The translations under genes and the position numbers were made by a program. Positions 45,447 to 56,015 of a DNA stretch of 64,000 nt are shown piece by piece. Numbering within the stretch: position 1 is the stretch's first letter; each line of letters begins with the position of its first letter. The notes below the pieces were generated by a model, which made no database searches, was not told the DNA's origin, and saw nothing but the letters and a program-made list of their open reading frames with translations. The stretch is taken from contig JACAAK010000004.1 in NCBI GenBank assembly GCA_025093985.1, positions 744,001 to 808,000 on the forward strand, read 5' to 3'. The stretch comes from Calvatia gigantea (Eukaryota; Basidiomycota; Agaricomycetes; Agaricales; Lycoperdaceae).

Positions 45447-47891
45447 TTAAAAACCTGAGCTGGACTGAAGGGAGTGGTGGATACGTGGTCTGGTTGGTAT
45501 AGTAAAGGTATCATGGGTATTGGGATCAATGAGTGTGAGGTGTGAGTCACCATTGGTGTAGTGGTGTGTTCGGGCTTCAGTAAGTGTAAGGAATGGACAG
45601 CTGAGTAGCATTTCATATGACGTGTTTTCAATAACTTGAACTTGTAGGTAGAATGTACTATGACCGATGCAAGCTGGGAGGTCTTGAAGAAGGCCTAGTG
45701 TGGAGTCCTTGGATGAATTAGCAGCTTCCATGACCATAGTTTGAGTGGAAAGGAGAGGGAATGTAAGCTTTTCCCAAATGTCCCTTCTAATCGCTGTAAT
45801 CTGAGATCCCTCGTTGAGTATAGCATCAACCATGAGCTTCCCATTGAGCTCTAAGGGTATCATTCGTAGTTCTTCAACTTGGTTGGCTACTATGAGAGAG
45901 CCGGGTAGGGATTGCTGGTGGAGGAACAAGGAATGGGGAATGTCAATATCATCAGAACGTGCTTCCTCATAAGCTGAAATGGTAGCTGTGGGTCCAGTGG
46001 GTATATGTCATGTAGTGAGCTGGTCTTTGATGTACTTTCGTGCTTTGGGTGTAGTGGAGTAGAATTCTTGGAGTATTATCGAAAATGGGGTATTGAGGCT
46101 GTGTTGTATGACATTCTGATTAAGGGTAGGATCTTCTATGGGTGTTGAGTAATGATATTGTGGCTGGTTCGAGGTTGGTGGTACAGGTGTGGTATGTTTT
46201 GGTGAAGACATGGTTGGGTTGGCCGGAGTTGGGAATTGATCTGTTCGTGTTCCAGGGCTCGGCTTCAGCTTGTTTGATGATTGGCTAGTGGCTCTTGGAG
46301 CACTTTGAGCCTTGGTAGCACCTTTGTTGTGGTTCTGGATCTCTTCCTTGCATTTAAGTGCCGCCATCATGACCGTATTGAGTATTTGTAGTTCCTGCTC
46401 TTCTTGTATAGTGGCATTGAAGTGTGAGGATATGTGGGAGGATATGGGCGGTTGTGGTGTTTGTGAGGGAGTGGGTATGGCTTTGAGGATATTGGTTTGG
46501 ATGATAGGAGGGGGTGCTGAGCGAGAGTGGTGCCAGTTGTCAATATGTTCCTTGATGTTTTGTCCTGGTGTGATTTGTGGGGTAACTAAGGTGCCGTCTG
46601 GGAGGCAGATGCGATTGGTGTGATCTCAGATGCATAGGCCTTGTTGGATGTACTTCGAAAGCTCTTGACATGATCACAGGTAGTGGTCCAAGTTTGAGCA
46701 GAATTTGCAGTCGGGTGGTGGTGGGCATTGATACGAGTTATAATTAGGGACTGGTGATGGGCCTTGGGCTGAGTGTCTGAGTTTTCCAGCTAGCTTGTTG
46801 AAGAAGGTATCAGATACGAGGAAATGTTCAATGGATGACATGTCAAATGTTTCCTGAGGTGGTTGTGGAGCAGGTGCAGTCAGATATGAGGGTGCTGTGT
46901 GAGTTGAAAATGAGGAAAGGGCTAGAGGAGCTCCACCATTGTCGCTGTTAAGTAAGAACCTTGCCACATATTCAATATCTGTTATTGGCCATGTGTCATC
47001 GAGTGGGTGGAAAGGATCACTGAGGTGGAGTTGAATGTGAACTTGGTTGCGGAAATCTACATGGAGTCCTAACAGGAATTGCTTGCTCTGTTCTCATCGT
47101 GATATGACTCCTCGAGCCAGTAGCCAGTCAGATTTAGTTACAAATTAGCAGTAGTACTCACCGAATTGGAAGTGGTCTCTCATCGGGATCACAGCTTGGT
47201 TCTCAGCTATGATTTCTAGGTCTGTAATTGTGTATCGGTGTTCATCTTTGGCTCCAGGGTAGTACGAGATAATCTTGTTTTTAAACAGATTCCAGTCTCC
47301 TTGTGTGTTTACAGCTGGTCCTCTCCAAATTTCTTCATCTTGGCTGTCTAGATATCGCAGAGTGTGGGTTATCAGGTCCTGAGGTGCAATGTTGCACTCG
47401 TGTCCTAGGATTTTGATCTCGTCAAAAAAACGTTTGAGGGATCGAGGCTGTCCATTGAAACGAGGTGCCGATTGGTCGTAGGGGCTGGGCATGTAGCGGA
47501 CAGGAGCTGGTGGAGGAGGAGCCTGGTAGTAGTGTCTCAGTGGTGAAGGGGATCGGGCATGTCGAGTTGGGTAGGCATCCCATCATGCTGAGTTCAGAGA
47601 AGGGCAAGCATGGCCGCCATACCACGGTGGTGTTGGAGGATGCTGGTGTAATCCAGGTGGAGCTTGTGGTTGCAGCAGTCCTGGATGTGCATTGCCCTGG
47701 TTGTAGGCTGGCGGTTGTTGTTGTTGTCGTGGAGGTGTTGGAGGACAGGGGTGATCGGGATGTGGTGCTAGTGGTCAGTTGCTGGGTCTAGCTTCATTTT
47801 GAGGTAGGGATATGGGTCCTTGGGAAATGACGCCAGCATAGACATCGCTGTCACGAGCAAAGTCGAGTCGAAAGGGTTCCTGCGAGGCCAT
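45447..47891 (-). pseudogene. gag: Gag and protease region of G3
   Basis: A single frame with several stops runs from the likely start MASQEPFRLDFARDSD at 47891. A Pro/Gln-rich part precedes the gag core (FNGQPRSLKRFFDEIKILGH near 47455; WNLFKNKIISYYPGAKDEH near 47290). A cysteine-containing CKFCSNLDHYL segment near 46700 may be a degenerate knuckle. A retropepsin-like domain is near 45929-45600 (ELNGKLMVDAILNEGSQITA, with the catalytic Asp-Ser/Thr-Gly altered to NEGS, then the LLSCPFL segment). The RT frame is shifted relative to this one. The element would need frameshifting or has suffered an indel near 45400. Confidence 0.75.
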
Positions 47892-48097
47892 GGATGATGT
47901 AAGCCAGCTCCAGTGCAGGGATATATCAGAATTTGATCTGGTATTAGATGGTGCAAATGAAAAGAATTCTTCTATGGTTGCGATTGTATTGTTGGATAGG
48001 TTATTCAGGTTATGGAGTGAGAAGGTAACCTCGTAAGCGAGGTTCCGTGGAATCCTGGATAATAAGTGGTTTGAAGCCCCTTGCAGTGGGCTCCAGT

Positions 48098-48807
48098 TGA
48101 AGAGATGAGGTGGCGGTTCAACAAAAATAGGGTGTGACTGCATCTGTCAGTCACAAGGCTTCAAAACCAGGTCCAGGAAGGGAGAGACAGAGGCCGGGAA
48201 CACAAAAGAACGAGGAGCGAGAGTGATGGCATCATTGAAGACAAGAGTTCAGAACGAGCGTGGACTGAGAGTCAATGAGAGAGTGACCGACAACAAGAGA
48301 CAATGCTAAGAGAATTTGGAGCGAGACTTCAAGAGCGAGAAAAGTGGGTATCCAATCACTAGGTATCGAGCCTCTACTGGCTCAACTGTATTTATACTGT
48401 AGACAACTTGTCCAGTGTTCAATTTCTATGGTTATCTACAAATACTGAATCTGTATAGCAAATGAGTTGAGTTAGTATAATGAAGGTTAGGCTAGGGAAC
48501 TGTGGTAAAATGTTGAAATTTTTGAAACACAACGAGTGAATGTACAACTACAGAGGCAAAGAGTCTGAATTAGAAAAAAAATGTTGGTAACGAGAAAGAT
48601 GTGCAGTGAAATTTTATTAAAGTGGGTAGTGGTCTAAAACACAACATATGGCAGGTGAAATGGACAGTTGTGTAGTGAGCAAGGAACAAGTGGATCAGCG
48701 ACGGATCAATGAATGGTCGGGGTGACGAAATCTTCAGAGGGCAGACTGATTAGTGTGAGATGCTTGTTGGGTGCCGTTCTGAAGGCAGCTGACGTGCAGT
48801 CTCTACA
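48098..48807 (-). repeat. 5' LTR of G3
   Basis: 710 bp. In element sense the sequence after it reads ACTGGAGCCCACTGC, so a primer-binding site starting TGG lies 2 nt from the LTR, as expected for tRNA priming. It does not show the self-complementarity seen in the G1 family. Confidence 0.85.
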
Positions 48808-48851
48808 CTGCAGTAGTAAACGGAGACTTTGATGAGCTTCCTGAGGCATGA
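48808..48851 (+). pseudogene. ORF3 of G2, 3' end
   Basis: After the 4-bp duplication the codons AVVNGDFDELPEA and stop complete G2 ORF3. A purine tract (AGGGGGTAT) then leads to the 3' LTR. Confidence 0.85.
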
Positions 48852-48869
48852 AGCCTAATCAGGGGGTAT

Positions 48870-49174
48870 TGTTGTGAACTTTCACCAATCATATCGCATT
48901 CTTTATCTATCTACATTCCTATCTCCTGTGTACCTGTTTCAGCTATTTCCTACTGAGCGATCTCTGAGTATGACTCCAACTAACTACAATACCATCCCTA
49001 TCGGATGTTTCATGTAGTTCCCCATCCATTCAACTGGATGTTCTTGTAGTATTTAAGCATACATACATACTTATGTATTCGGTATACTTAACCACCTAGT
49101 TCTTCTCCCCTTACTCGCCCTCAAGACTTAGCCTAAGCTGCAACCTGAGGTCTTACCAGACTAAGGTCGTAACA
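48870..49174 (+). repeat. 3' LTR of G2
   Basis: 305 bp, partner of 28547-28851. Many differences resolve to CpG ancestors, for example CTGAT in one copy and CCAAT in the other. Confidence 0.92.
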
Positions 49175-50034
49175 ACAACCTTGCCAATACACCATTCCCG
49201 GTACAGGGACTCCTCGAAGCATTAATCAAGGATGTTGACCAAGCAACCAACAGCAAGCTAGAGACCATCACCACCCAAAACAAATGGCTAGTCATGAACC
49301 ACCACATCACTCTCACCATTGCCTGTATCACCTTTGCCGACATGTATGCAGGATTCACCAATGCATCCTTTTCTACCAGCCAACATATCCCAGCCATCTT
49401 TAGAGCCTTAGACCAATCCACCCTCACCTCTAGTGAACAACACTGTATCCAGAGCCTCCAAAGCCGAATTGATCTAGGACTCGAAGTCTTCAAACATTTC
49501 AACCTCACCAACATATTCCTTGAACTCGCCAACATAGCCATGAATTTACTTGGAAGAAACAAATCAGCTGAAGATCCTGATATCAACACCCTAGTCGACA
49601 GGATCCACATTACCCTCTCTGAATTGCATAACACAGTCAATCCTGCACTGCCCTGTAGCAACACCTCTATGGATGAAGAAACCACTGTCTCCATGAAAGA
49701 GGAAGTCAATTCCCTCTGACACTTCATAAAAACTATCACCCCACCACAACTCATATTGGTTTTTCTTCCCCTCACATGATTCTGCACTGTACTACCAGGA
49801 CAAGAGAAAGACCAACACTACTGGAGATCGATAGTCAAGAATTACTGGGACAGCTCCACTACTACTGACTTCCCATTCAACAGTGTCCCAGTCCCTATCT
49901 GCCAAGATGGCTGAAGCCATTTACCCATCTTCTTTGCACAATCAAACAGTGGAAAATTCCTCATCACAGCCACCAAGAAAGCCCTCGCCACTGCCATAGT
50001 TAATAGGGACTTTGACAAGCTTCCTGGGGCATGA
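49175..50034 (+). pseudogene. ORF3 of G1, 3' part
   Basis: Resumes after the ACAAC duplication: NLANTPFPVQGLLEALIKDV, HITLTIACITFADMYAGFTN, LGRNKSAEDPDINTLVDRI and on to KDQHYWRSIVKNYWDSSTTT, ending at TGA 50032-50034. Stops at about 49719, 49779 and 49912 break it. Its colinearity with the G2, G4 and G5 copies shows that ORF3 is an original component of the family. Confidence 0.82.
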
Positions 50035-50052
50035 AGCCTGACTGGGGGGTAT

Positions 50053-50360
50053 TGTTGCAAACTTTTACTGATTGTATCGGCTCTGTACTTGTCCGCATTC
50101 TCAACTATCCTTTGTATCTGTTTCAGTTATTTATGTTCCAGTGATCTCTGAGTAGTGACTCATAGAACACTATGCCATTATCATCAGACATTTCAGGTAG
50201 TTAACTCCATCCATTCAACCAGATGTCTCTCGTATTTAAGCATACATACATGCTCCTGTATTCAGTATGCTTAACCACCTCTTGTTCTCCTCCCCTTACT
50301 CACCCTCAAGTCTTAGCCCAAAGTTGCAACCTGGAGTAAACTCAGACTAAGGTTGTAATA
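50053..50360 (+). repeat. 3' LTR of G1
   Basis: Begins TGTTGCAAAC and ends GTTGTAATA. It shares subfamily-specific sequence with 23348-23658 (CTCGTATTTAAGC, CTCAGACTAAGGTTGTAA) rather than with G2 or G4. Confidence 0.85.
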
Positions 50361-50936
50361 GTAGAGATGAGTAGACAGAAGTTTGATGAAGGGAAATAGA
50401 GAGGGTGAAACAGGAACATGACTCAGGACAAGTCATAAGAAGTAAAAGTAGAAATACATGTGATAAATAAATAAAGAACAGACCAGGGTATACAGAAGGG
50501 AAAACAAATAGGAAAGTCCAAATAGAAGGTTAATATGTTTAAAGAGAAATAAAGTTAGTCCACAGTTAAGTTTGTAACATTAGCCCGTCTCTAGGTAAAT
50601 TACTCTGAGAATTTACACTGATAGGACAGAGTAGTCAAGGAATACTCCATTGTCATAGTATTCATCATCAAAGGCATCCCAGGGGTTTTCAAGAACCTAT
50701 TCTTGAAATCACTGTTTCATATCTTTGACTGCTTGCATATGGTTGACGTAGTTTGGGCAGTCTTCAGGTTTGTGCTGGGGATTAAGAATTTTGCAAAGTC
50801 AGCAAAAGTATTGGGGGCAGGTCCAACAGTAATGTCCAGGGTGAGTTTTTCAACAGACAGGGCAAGTGGTGTGGGCACAATCACTGGCCCAGTAACCTAC
50901 AGCAGGAAAGTGAAGTTTGGTACATTTCTCACAAAA
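50361..50936 (-). pseudogene. Element G6, Cys/His-rich end of its third ORF
   Basis: Read on the minus strand from 50936: CEKCTKLHFPAVGYW, CAHTTCPVC, KTHPGHYCWTC, FCxLCKILNPQHKPEDCPNY, then a VLENPWDAFDDEYYDNG acidic tail and a stop near 50590. The regular Cys/His spacing suggests zinc binding. Three stops interrupt it. The upstream residues NNLNFDLKAF are at 57288-57320, on the other side of G5, and joining them across the CAAAA duplication restores the frame. 50361-50580 is AT-rich with no recognised content and may be the 3' end of G6. Confidence 0.6.
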
Positions 50937-51244
50937 TGTTATGAGTTTTCCACTGATCATAATGAGTTCCATACTATTCTGCATTCCCAACTATCCGTGT
51001 ACCTGTTTCGTCTATTCTAGTCCAGCGTTCTCCGAGATATGACTTGTACCAACTACTACGCTCTCACTGGACGTTTCATGTAGTTACTCCATCCATTCAA
51101 CCGGATGACCTTAGACATACTTAAGTGTACATACACTCTGTTGTATTCGGTACGCTTAACCACCTTCTGTTCTCTTTCCCTTACTTGCCCTCAAGACTTA
51201 GCCAGAGCTGCAACCTGAGGTCTAAACCGACTAAGGTCGTAACA
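50937..51244 (+). repeat. 5' LTR of G5
   Basis: Contains ACGCTTAACCA at 51152-51162, 33 nt after a TACTTAAG box at about 51117. It is the exact reverse complement of TGGTTAAGCGT at 51246-51256 just downstream of the LTR. Confidence 0.93.
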
Positions 51245-51245
51245 T

Positions 51246-51256
51246 TGGTTAAGCGT
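51246..51256 (+). promoter_or_regulatory. Primer-binding site of G5 (candidate self-priming)
   Basis: TGGTTAAGCGT begins 2 nt after the LTR end and pairs over 11 nt with 51152-51162 at the predicted transcript 5' end. This mirrors Tf1 of fission yeast, where the mRNA 5' end folds back to prime reverse transcription. Confidence 0.6.
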
Positions 51257-51324
51257 CACCACCTCACCTTGCAAGAAATAGAGTTGAGAAAGACTCGAAC
51301 CACGACGAACCCAGGAGCCATTAT

Positions 51325-52473
51325 ATGAGCTCGAACCCCGACGAATACAGAAAACCCCAGCTCGAAGTCACAGACAACGAGCTCGAAACAGACAGTGAAA
51401 CCGATTCATCGGACAAAGAAGCAGAGAACCCTGAAGTACCTGCACAAGAAACGGTTGTAACAGACAACGAACTCGGAGACACCACACAAGGAGTAAACCC
51501 AACAGGAGTAGAAGCAATTATATTGGAACTCTTCAACGAACTCGACATAGCAGAAGAACAGCTAGGACAACCGGAGAACCAAGACACCGAAACAGAATCA
51601 GAATCAGGAAATTCAGAAATGACAGACAATACTGCGCCCACCACAGCACCTAACACAAAGGGACTCGTACCCGACCCAGGGTTCTTCAATGGAACCCGAA
51701 CTAAATTCGACGACTGGTGGAGGGCCATGACACTCTTCATGAAATTTAACAAAGTCGCCACAGCAGACGACAAAGCCATAGCAGTCTTAGCTAGACTGAG
51801 GGGAGGAACAGCAGGAGCATATGCAGCAATGAAAGCACCACAAATTCTGGAAGGAGAAGACTCTGTAGACTGGAAGGTCTTTGCAGAAGAATTCAAACGA
51901 ACCTTTTCAGACGATGCCATGAATGCGAAGGCGGAATGGCAGATCGAAAAATTCAAACAGGGGAATAGGAACATGGCCAACTACCTCATCGAATTTGAGG
52001 TACTGAAAAACAAGGTGAAAACTGACAACCAACACGCCATGTTCCTGTTGCGAAAAAATGCCCGACAAGATATTATCCACACCATCACAGGCTACCCTCC
52101 AGCCATGCGACCCGACACGTACCCAGAATGGAAGGAGGCCATACTAGCAGTTGGACAAGGATACGAAGCATCCGAATACCGAGGAGATAAGAAAACTAAC
52201 TCGGGAACCACTTATGGAGGAATGGGAGAACCCATGGAGATAGGAAGCAGGCGACATGTGTTCAATGCAAAAGGGGAACCCAAGTGCTACAACTGCGGGA
52301 TATTCAGACACATGTCCAAAGACTGCAAAAAACCCAAAGGATTAACATGCTACAACTGCGGCAAAATCGGACACATAGCCAAAGCATGCACCGCACCAAA
52401 GAAAGTACAGATCCGAGCAATAGATGAAGCAAAACCAGAGGAACACCAGGATTTTTCCGGAGACTCCAAGTAG
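51325..52473 (+). CDS. gag: Gag of G5, open reading frame intact
   Basis: 382 residues from ATG 51325 to TAG 52471-52473. Residues ~1-105 are acidic and Ser/Thr/Glu-rich. A retrotransposon gag core follows (~110-270: [34 protein letters not shown]), then two CCHC knuckles of the form C-x2-C-x4-H-x4-C at ~318-350 (CYNCGIFRHMSKDC, CYNCGKIGHIAKAC). Gag assembles particles and binds RNA. The ATG is chosen because it aligns with the G2 and G4 starts. It is the only major retroelement frame in the window with no internal stop. Pol follows in the -1 frame, overlapping the stop by one base. A GGATTTTTC tract about 20 nt before the stop is conserved in all four copies. Confidence 0.93.
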   Translation: MSSNPDEYRKPQLEVTDNELETDSETDSSDKEAENPEVPAQETVVTDNELGDTTQGVNPTGVEAIILELFNELDIAEEQLGQPENQDTETESESGNSEMTDNTAPTTAPNTKGLVPDPGFFNGTRTKFDDWWRAMTLFMKFNKVATADDKAIAVLARLRGGTAGAYAAMKAPQILEGEDSVDWKVFAEEFKRTFSDDAMNAKAEWQIEKFKQGNRNMANYLIEFEVLKNKVKTDNQHAMFLLRKNARQDIIHTITGYPPAMRPDTYPEWKEAILAVGQGYEASEYRGDKKTNSGTTYGGMGEPMEIGSRRHVFNAKGEPKCYNCGIFRHMSKDCKKPKGLTCYNCGKIGHIAKACTAPKKVQIRAIDEAKPEEHQDFSGDSK

Positions 52474-55400
52474 GCACTACCTCGAGAGTCAAGAAACTTG
52501 CATCTAGGATATCAGAAGAATATTACACGATTCCTCAGAAACGAAAGTGCGAACTAAACCTAAAAGGGAGAATCCAAACCCTGACAAAAAGGATAACAGT
52601 AAACACTATAGTCGACTCAGGATGCACCACCAGCAGCATCAGCAAAAGACTGGTAGACGAAGAAAAAATCCCCACAGAAAAATTAGGACAAGAAATCACG
52701 GTACTTAATGTGGATGGCACGACAAACCAAGGAGGAAAGGTCACGGAAAAGGCAACTATACAGATGGAAATTGAAGGACACAAAGAGACAATCGAAGCAT
52801 CGGTCGTACAACTCCAAGACAGAGCAGAAGTATTCCTAGGACACGACTGGCTCATCAAACACAACCTGGAAGTAAACTGGCGAACAGGGGAAATAAAGTT
52901 CAATCGATGCCCAAAGGACTGCAAAGTCCCACACCAAAGCATCCAGGTAACAGACAAAATCCGAAGCATGGCCACCACCGAGGACGTATGGGAAGAAGAA
53001 GAAGAACCCGACCCCACCGAACCATCAGACCTACTGGACTACGTACGGCCATTCACACATTTATTCAACAAAACTACATTCGACAAGCTACTGGAACGAA
53101 CAGAATGGGACCATGAGATAATCCTAACAGAAGACGCACCCAAGGAAATCAACGCGGGGACTTATAACATGACGATCAAGGAACAAGACGAGCTCAAGAC
53201 ATTTGTTAAAGAAAACCTTGAATCAGGACGAATACGACCATCGAAATCACCATACGCCACGCCCACCTTTTTCATCCCCAAAAAGGATGGCTCAAAATGA
53301 CTCATTCAAGATTACCGATGGTTGAATAACATAGTCATAAAGGATAAAACACCACTGCCTCAGATTGGAGAGGTCATTGACAAATTAGGAAAAGCCAAAT
53401 ATTTCAACAAACTGGACATCATTTGGGGCTACAACAATGTCTGAATCAAAGAAGGAGATGAGTGGAAAGCAGCCTTCCTAACCAACAAAGGGCTATTCAA
53501 ACCTACAGTAATGTTCTTTGGTCTTAGTAATTCACCGGGAATGTTCTCGAGAATGATGGTGAGCATCTTCCAAGACCTGTTGCGCGACAGAGATATAGTA
53601 AACTACATGGACGACTTCGCAATTCCGGGGGACACCAAAGAGCAATTACGAGAACGAACAATCCGATTCCTAGAAAGAGCAGCCGAACACAACCTATGCT
53701 TCAAACGATCCAAATGCATCTTCGACGCCGAAGAAATCCCAATGCTAGGAGTAACAGTAGGACACGGATGCATTGAAATGGAGGCCGAAAAGGTAAAATC
53801 GGTACGAGAATGGCCCCAACCGCACAACAAGAAAGGAATAGAAAGATTCCTTGGCTTCGCCAACTACTACCGCCGATTTATAAAAAACTTCAGCAAGATA
53901 GCAGCCCCGTTGAACAAACTAAAAGGATCAGAGGAGTGGGAATGGAAAGAAGAACAACAATCTGCATTTGATGAACTAAAACAACGAATCACAGAAGAAC
54001 CCACCCTAACACTACCCCAGAGGAAAGATCAATTCCGGGTAGAAGTCGACGCATCAAACTACACACTAGGGGGAGTACTTTCACAAGAACAAAATTTGAA
54101 ATGGCACCCAATCACATTCACGTCCTGCACACTACCACCAGCAGAATGAAATTATGAAATCTACGACAAAGAACTATTGGCCATCATTCATGTACTAAAA
54201 GAATGGTGACACTACCTACTAGACGCAGAAGAGAAATTCGAAATCTGGACCGACCATGAAAACCTGAAATACTACAGGGAACCCCAAAAACTAAATGGCC
54301 GACAAGCGAGATGGTACCTACAGTTACAAGACTACGACTTCACACTGTGCCACATACCGGGAAAAACAAATACAAAAGCGGACCTCCTCTCCAGAATCTA
54401 CCAAGAGCCAGAACAGGAAGAAGAGAAACTAGTCACCATGATCCGAGACACTTGGCTAACAAACAAAAAAGATGACGAACCATCAGAAGGGACCCTCTTA
54501 CTCCGCGCCGAACTATTTATGGAACCCACCCTCAAGGAACGAATCAAGACGAACAAAGGACGAGAAACGGCCATCATCCAAAAAATACACGACCAAGACC
54601 CTGACATCACCGAACATGACGGAATAATCTACAAAAATGCCAGCATGTATGTACCACCCGAACCGACACTCAGAGAAGAAATACTATACCAATACCACGA
54701 TGCCCCTGATGCAGGGCACCCGGGACAACACCGAATGATCGAGCTAGTAACCAGAGATTACTGGTGGCCAGCAATCTGAACGGACGTTCAAAAGTACATC
54801 AGAGGATGCCAGAGTTGCCAACGAAATAAGCCACGCAAGACACCTCTGAAGACACCTCTGCATCCGCTCCCCATCCCCAATGGCCCATGGGAAGAAGTGA
54901 GCATCGACCTCATTGGGCCACTACCCGAATCAGAAGGAAAGGACACTATCCTAGTCATTGTCGACCGGTTCTCAAAAATGATATGACTCATAGCAACAAG
55001 GACGGACATTTCCTCAAAGGAACTAGCACAGCACTACCGTGACGAAATATGGAAGCTACACGGAATGCCGAGGAAAGTCCTCAGTGACCGAGGACCACAG
55101 TTTGCATCCGAATTTACCGGCGAGCTATTCAAAGGACTAGGGATAGAACGAAACCTGTCAATGGCCTATCACCCACAGACCGACGGACAAACAGAAAGGA
55201 TTAACAGGGAAGTTGAAACATACCTGAGGATATACTGCAACTACGACCAAAATGACTGGGCAAAATGGCTACCCATGGCCGAATTCCAATACAATGACAA
55301 GAAGCACACGGGCACTCAGATGACACCATTCTACCTAAACTACGGCAGACACCCCTGGAAAGGAAAGGAAAACGGAATGACGAACAACCCTAGCAGTATG

Positions 55401-56000
55401 GAATTCCTGAAACAACTCCAAAATGCAAGAAACAACACCACTTCCACACTACGATCATATCAAGAAAAGATGAAACGGACACATGATAACAGCAAAATGA
55501 ACACGAGGACATACCAGATCAACGATGAAGTATGGTTAGAAAACACCAACATCCATACCAATCAGTCATCAAAGAAGCTAGGCCAAAAAAGGTATGGGCC
55601 TTTCCGAATTAAGGAAAAAATAGGGGAAGCGGCATATTGGCTAGCGATACCAGAAGGATGGGCCATCCACGATGTATTCAATGAACAGCTGCTAACCCCG
55701 GCACAGAAAACATCATTCCACATCCAGAAAGAAGCACCAGCGCCTGAACCAATGATCATCAACAATGAAGAGGAATATGAAGTAGAAAAAGTCTGAGGGA
55801 AACGACGAAAAGGAAGGGGATATCAATTCCTTATACACTGGAAAGGATATAGCAACAAAGAGGATACGTGGACAGCGGAGTCAAACTTGCAAAACGCTCA
55901 AGATGCAATAGCGGAATACCACAAAAGGCATCCGGAGGATACCTATAAAAAGGGGGGCAAGAAATCCAGAAAACCATCAGCCAAGTCAACCCCCAGATAG
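52473..56000 (+). pseudogene. pol: Pol of G5 (protease, RT, RNase H, integrase, chromodomain)
   Basis: 1176 codons in one frame with seven in-frame TGA codons (53298, 53442, 54147, 54207, 54777, 54984, 55794) and no frameshift. Protease: VDSGCTTSSIS near 52612. Reverse transcriptase: NYMDDFAIPG near 53600. RNase H: RVEVDASNYTLGGVLSQ near 54040. Integrase: zinc finger HDAPDAGHPGQHR to GCQSCQRNK near 54700-54830, and catalytic DDE positions in SIDLIGPLPE, SDRGPQFASE and DGQTERINREVE. Chromodomain: GRGYQFLIHWKGYSN near 55815. Most stops lie where a CGA Arg codon is expected. There is no in-frame ATG before the protease, so translation would need a -1 shift from gag. Confidence 0.92.
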
Positions 56001-56015
56001 AAACACTAGCCAAAC

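Larger units (their letters stand above)
34520..48807 (-). mobile_element. Ty3/gypsy element G3, inserted in G2 ORF3
   Basis: Two 710-bp LTRs (34520-35229 and 48098-48807) start TGAAGAGATGAGG and end near CTC(C/T)ACA on the + strand. Coding runs on the minus strand. The flanks are CCGC (34516-34519) and CTGC (48808-48811), a 4-bp target duplication with one CpG transition. Removing it restores the ORF3 reading KKALATAVVNGDFDELPEA. Without G4 the element is about 7.9 kb. It is a different lineage from G1/G2/G4/G5: no chromodomain is seen, and the tail resembles G0. Confidence 0.88.
28547..49174 (+). mobile_element. Ty3/gypsy chromovirus G2, inserted in G1 ORF3
   Basis: LTRs at 28547-28851 and 48870-49174 are each 305 bp. 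The element is flanked by a perfect 5-bp target duplication ACAAC (28542-28546 and 49175-49179). Without the G3 insert the element is about 6.3 kb. Pol keeps a single frame of 1174 codons but has many stops. The LTR pair differs by transitions, mostly at CpG-derived sites. Confidence 0.92.
23348..50360 (+). mobile_element. Ty3/gypsy chromovirus G1, outermost shell of a nest
   Basis: G1 has a 5' LTR at 23348-23658 and a 3' LTR at 50053-50360 of the same subfamily, with gag, pol and ORF3 between them. ORF3 is interrupted at 28546 by G2 and resumes after 49179. Without the insert the element is about 6.4 kb, like G4 and G5. It is the most decayed family member: the gag start codon is ATA, several stops and small indels are present, and CpG is rare. 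No matching target duplication is visible (GACAG on the left, GTAGA on the right). Confidence 0.85.

Noticed and set aside
49161..49787. 208-codon minus-strand open frame
   Set aside because: Antisense to G1 ORF3. The plus-strand frame is the one conserved in four copies.
51321..51980. 219-codon minus-strand open frame
   Set aside because: It is antisense to G5 gag. The same antisense frame opens over G1 and G4 gag because of the skewed codon usage of the real gene.
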